DNA of 41,625 bases from Endotrypanum monterogeii (lineage: Eukaryota; Euglenozoa; Kinetoplastea; Trypanosomatida; Trypanosomatidae). The stretch is taken from positions 1,770,844 through 1,812,468 of the forward strand of contig CM007320.1 of NCBI GenBank assembly GCA_000333855.2, written 5' to 3'. The position numbers were made by a program, and so were the translations under genes. Under the pieces are notes generated by a model. It ran no database searches. It was not told the origin of the DNA and worked only from the letters and a program-made list of their open reading frames with translations. Of the stretch, positions 38,829 to 41,625 are shown piece after piece (within the stretch, counting starts at the first letter, position 1; each line of letters begins with the position of its first letter).

Positions 38829-41036
38829 ATGGGGGGTGCTGTGTGCAGGTGTAAGCCCGAAAAGAGCAACGACCGTGCTCGGTTGCTTGACTGTCAACTA
38901 AGTATATCGCAATCAGAGGACCCACCCACCAGGCAGGCTCAGAAGCTGATCGTCGATGCGCCATCTGCCTGTGCTGCTGACCCAGAACTCCCCGTATTGA
39001 AGTCTTTGGGGGATAGCGTGGCGATGTATAACATGAGGTCACACGCTGATTCAACGATGGTGATGGGTGCTGTGGGTGGTGGTCAACGCTCTGCGCTAGC
39101 CAACACCCGCGTCCGCCCGTCGCTTTCTTCTCGTTCCTCCTCGGGGTCGAGTATGCCATCGATACGATCTCTGCCCGACGAAATACCGACAGGGGCGAGG
39201 GGAACTACACCCGCGATGGGACCAAACACCACCCCCTCTATGCCCGCAATGAGTGGTTCCATGAGCAGCACCTGTAGCGCCTTTTCTCTGTACTCAGCCA
39301 GTAGCCCTGTTCAACAGCTTCCACAGCGATCATTGCTTCCCTTCGACCCTCAGGCACCGCTGAGAGCTGCATCAAAGAGGTCAACGCCATGTGCACCGCA
39401 GTTGGATGCCCCTAGTGCGGCGGCGGCGGCATCGAAACCTGCGACAGAGTGTTTGGTGACACAGACGTGTCCGGGCAACAGTGTCAGCAGCACGACCATC
39501 AGCGAGGATAAAATACCGGAAAGAGGGTATGGGCAGAACTCGGCAAACGTTTCCGTCACCCCGCCTTCCATGACGTCTGCGGCGACACCGATGCTCGCCG
39601 TCTCGAACGCGTTGCTTGATGTGAGTTTTGACTCACGTGTTTTTGCCGTCAACGAGGCGACTACTTCCACTGAGATAGATCGCCTGGGCAATCGACTGCG
39701 TGAGCTCCAGCAAGGGAAATTTGAGTTCAGCTTTCCTCGGTCATCGCTAGCTCTCGAATCTTCAGGACACAGTGACCACGATAGCGCTTCGAGAACCCAC
39801 AGCTCTGTTTTGGGTGAGTCGAGGGCCATGGGTGAGGCGGGACCAGGTGCGTCCACACCGTCCTCGGATCTGTCGATGGGATCAGAGAGATCTTCGTTGT
39901 CTGACCACGGGCTGAGGAGCGAGCAGCTCCATACGGAAGCTGCCAAATTTGTTAGACTCATTCAGGAAATTCAGCGCATGCGCACGTCTGGGCGTCCGGG
40001 CTACACATGGTTCCGCTGGAAAACTGTTCTGCCCTTAGCGAACCCTGGCAACACCAGCACCGACTCCAGCAGTGGTGAAGGCAGTCGTTTTTTTTGCGCA
40101 GACGATTATGGACACAGTGAGACGGAGGTGGAGGGTTGCGTCGAGAGTTCTTCCTCGCCCTCATTGGTCCCCGAACAGGCGCCGAGCTTCGGTGACGGAA
40201 AGGAGAGGGTGTTAGACCACAGCGCACCCAGTGACATGTTCCGTCGGAGCTTGTTCTGTCGTCGGAATCGCTTGTCAAGGAGTGTGCACTGGCTCCCGTT
40301 CGAGATGCATGAATCCGATGCGCAGGCCGATTCTTCAAGGACGCCAACGTGCTTTTGCGGCTACCAGGCAAAAAATGTGCTTGTTGACGGTGCCGGCTCT
40401 GCGTGCGGACATGAGTATCCTCCTGAGACCGAAGTCGACGACGGGAAATCGAATGCGCACAACCTCCTCCACTCGGGTTTTTTCGCGCCTGCAGTTGCCC
40501 CTGAGACAGAAACGCCTCCGTTGCCATCAGTCGTCCCGCACATCGATCGAAACCCTCTGTACCGCGACGATGTGGACAGTGACAACTGTCTAAGTGACTG
40601 GAATAAGCACTTGAGTTCTAGTGCCGACACCTCGGCATCCGAGTCTGCACATTCCTGCTCCACCGAAAGCCTCTCTTTTTGCCCAGTACATATTCTCTAC
40701 ACCCCGCTAAGCATTCTCGTCCCGAAAACGGAAAAGCGAACTTCGAACACCCGGCACCACTCCGCAACGCGCATCTCTCAGTCGGAGACACTGCAGGTAA
40801 ATGTACCTGCAACCTTTGCGACACATTTGATCCCTTCGAGTCTGCGTTCAGCAGACTCAACCGCCGTCGCTCCGCAGCATTCAGTCGATGAGGAATCTAA
40901 AAAGGGAGGAGGTGGCCGGCGGCCCATCATCCACGTCGGTGTGCCGCATCGTAAACAGCTAGCGAAGCGAGCTCTGGAAGACAACAGACTCTTTTTTGAA
41001 ATGCCCTCGGGCACGAGAAATAAATGTGTAACGTGA
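38829..41036 (+). CDS. Hypothetical Ser-rich protein with likely N-terminal myristoylation/palmitoylation
   Basis: This 735-residue protein begins MGGAVCRCKPEKS: Gly2 fits an N-myristoylation site, and Cys6 and Cys8 fit palmitoylation, a combination that in trypanosomatids targets proteins to the plasma or flagellar membrane. The rest is Ser/Thr/Pro-rich and mostly disordered. A conserved-looking island lies near 375-400 (AAKFVRLIQEIQRMR followed by GYTWFRWKTVLP), where the aromatic residues suggest a small fold or binding motif. The C-terminus is basic (PHRKQLAKRALEDNRLFFEM). Scattered Cys residues follow in the second half. No catalytic domain is seen. Both the candidate trans-splice acceptor and the N-acylation motif support ATG 38829. 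Probably specific to trypanosomatids. Confidence 0.8.
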   Translation: MGGAVCRCKPEKSNDRARLLDCQLSISQSEDPPTRQAQKLIVDAPSACAADPELPVLKSLGDSVAMYNMRSHADSTMVMGAVGGGQRSALANTRVRPSLSSRSSSGSSMPSIRSLPDEIPTGARGTTPAMGPNTTPSMPAMSGSMSSTCSAFSLYSASSPVQQLPQRSLLPFDPQAPLRAASKRSTPCAPQLDAPSAAAAASKPATECLVTQTCPGNSVSSTTISEDKIPERGYGQNSANVSVTPPSMTSAATPMLAVSNALLDVSFDSRVFAVNEATTSTEIDRLGNRLRELQQGKFEFSFPRSSLALESSGHSDHDSASRTHSSVLGESRAMGEAGPGASTPSSDLSMGSERSSLSDHGLRSEQLHTEAAKFVRLIQEIQRMRTSGRPGYTWFRWKTVLPLANPGNTSTDSSSGEGSRFFCADDYGHSETEVEGCVESSSSPSLVPEQAPSFGDGKERVLDHSAPSDMFRRSLFCRRNRLSRSVHWLPFEMHESDAQADSSRTPTCFCGYQAKNVLVDGAGSACGHEYPPETEVDDGKSNAHNLLHSGFFAPAVAPETETPPLPSVVPHIDRNPLYRDDVDSDNCLSDWNKHLSSSADTSASESAHSCSTESLSFCPVHILYTPLSILVPKTEKRTSNTRHHSATRISQSETLQVNVPATFATHLIPSSLRSADSTAVAPQHSVDEESKKGGGGRRPIIHVGVPHRKQLAKRALEDNRLFFEMPSGTRNKCVT

Positions 41037-41569
41037 AGAAAGAATTATCTTCGTATCTGCACTCTCAAGTGTATCCATTGGAGCAGTCAGCTCACCGTGT
41101 GGATGTGGAAATATCTAATGTTGTCATCGATTTTTGGCGCTAGTTGGCGATCTTCAAGATAAAAAGGTAATAGAAATCTACTCAAAAGACCTCAGTTATC
41201 TCACCTGACTTTTGTTTTCACTTTCTCTGCTATGCTTTTTTTTTCCCTTCCGTCTATGATTTTTTTTTTTTTGTGTGCTGATGATATAACCTCCCCCCCT
41301 CCACTGTCTTTATGGATGGGAACGATTCTTTGAGCTGATTCCCTCACGTGTTAGCACACACGTACAGGTGTGTGTGTGTGTAAGTGTGTGTTTGCACACG
41401 TGTTTTGCTCATGTATCTCATCTACCTCTACATGTATATACATACGCATATATATATGCATATGTGCAGGAGTGATGTAGTTTCTGTGATGAAACGCGTC
41501 CCGCTCATTTCTCGTACTCCACGTGAAATTGTAGAAAAACTTGTAGTTGTTTGTGAATGTGTTGTTCAT

Positions 41570-41612
<43 letters not shown>

Positions 41613-41625
41613 CTCCTCGCTCTTG
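41037..41625. other. 3' flank to window end; no gene seen
   Basis: Presumed 3' UTR and spacer with T runs, CA tracts, a 14-bp palindrome GCATATATATATGC (41446-41459) and a terminal (CA)n(TA)n tract (41569-41610). Confidence 0.75.
41569..41610. repeat. Compound (CA)n(TA)n microsatellite
   Basis: CA units (41569-41582) followed by about 14 TA units (41583-41610). Confidence 0.95.

Noticed and set aside
39350..39961. Minus-strand open frame of 203 codons
   Set aside because: Antisense shadow of the Ser-rich protein gene (38829-41036).
41275..41340. Possible C/D box snoRNA (TGATGAT ... CTGA)
   Set aside because: Box C is imperfect, there is no terminal stem and no D'/C' boxes were found; likely chance.
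1..41625. tRNA, rRNA, spliced-leader, telomeric repeat or CRISPR
   Set aside because: I looked for tRNA T-arm motifs, TTAGGG repeats and regularly spaced repeats and saw none; not a substitute for a covariance-model scan.

Overview
The window looks like nuclear DNA of a trypanosomatid, most likely Leishmania or a close relative in the Leishmaniinae (genus-level call about 75% sure). The evidence is: eight intronless protein genes, all on the + strand; long spacers with no convincing genes, full of pyrimidine tracts and (TA)n, (CA)n and homopolymer microsatellites; strong polypyrimidine-AG signals just before the genes, as needed for spliced-leader trans-splicing; high third-position GC in coding regions only; and GC-rich dispersed elements in the spacers that resemble leishmanial SIDER-class retroposon remnants. 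A 45-N gap marks it as a draft assembly. With no strand switch, the window appears to lie inside one directional polycistronic gene cluster.

Layout. 1-4222: a left edge with a 48-nt poly-C run, a short coding-like 3' remnant, a GC-rich SIDER-like element (about 478-1345), then low-complexity spacer with several perfect inverted repeats. 4223-5116: a five-helix VIT/CCC1-family membrane protein. 7751-13144: UDP-glucose:glycoprotein glucosyltransferase (UGGT), the ER folding sensor. 13649-14106: first copy of an exact 458-bp repeat. 15086-17005: a DUF4140/DUF4139 protein. 19171-20072: further copies of the repeat around the N gap. 21222-26009: a large ZNFX1/UPF1-type SF1 helicase with an added CCHC zinc knuckle and a cold-shock-like domain. 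28296-29636: a membrane-anchored SDR-like protein with degraded catalytic motifs. 30539-31798: an unrecognised basic, low-complexity protein. 33133-36426: an importin-7/8-like karyopherin. 38829-41036: a probable dually acylated, Ser-rich protein.

The genes do not form a single pathway, as is normal for trypanosomatid clusters, where neighbours share transcription but not function. Control is expected after transcription, through the long UTRs and the retroposon-like elements in them.

The points most worth a second look are: (1) the scaffold gap at 19555-19599 is almost certainly spurious, because its two sides overlap by 399 bp with one mismatch; (2) an exact 458-bp direct repeat brackets the DUF4139 gene and could drive its amplification or loss; (3) the helicase has an unusual zinc knuckle + cold-shock + ZNFX1-type architecture; (4) the SDR-like protein has Cys where the catalytic Tyr should be; (5) the VIT-family protein seems to lack the usual TM1 aspartate.
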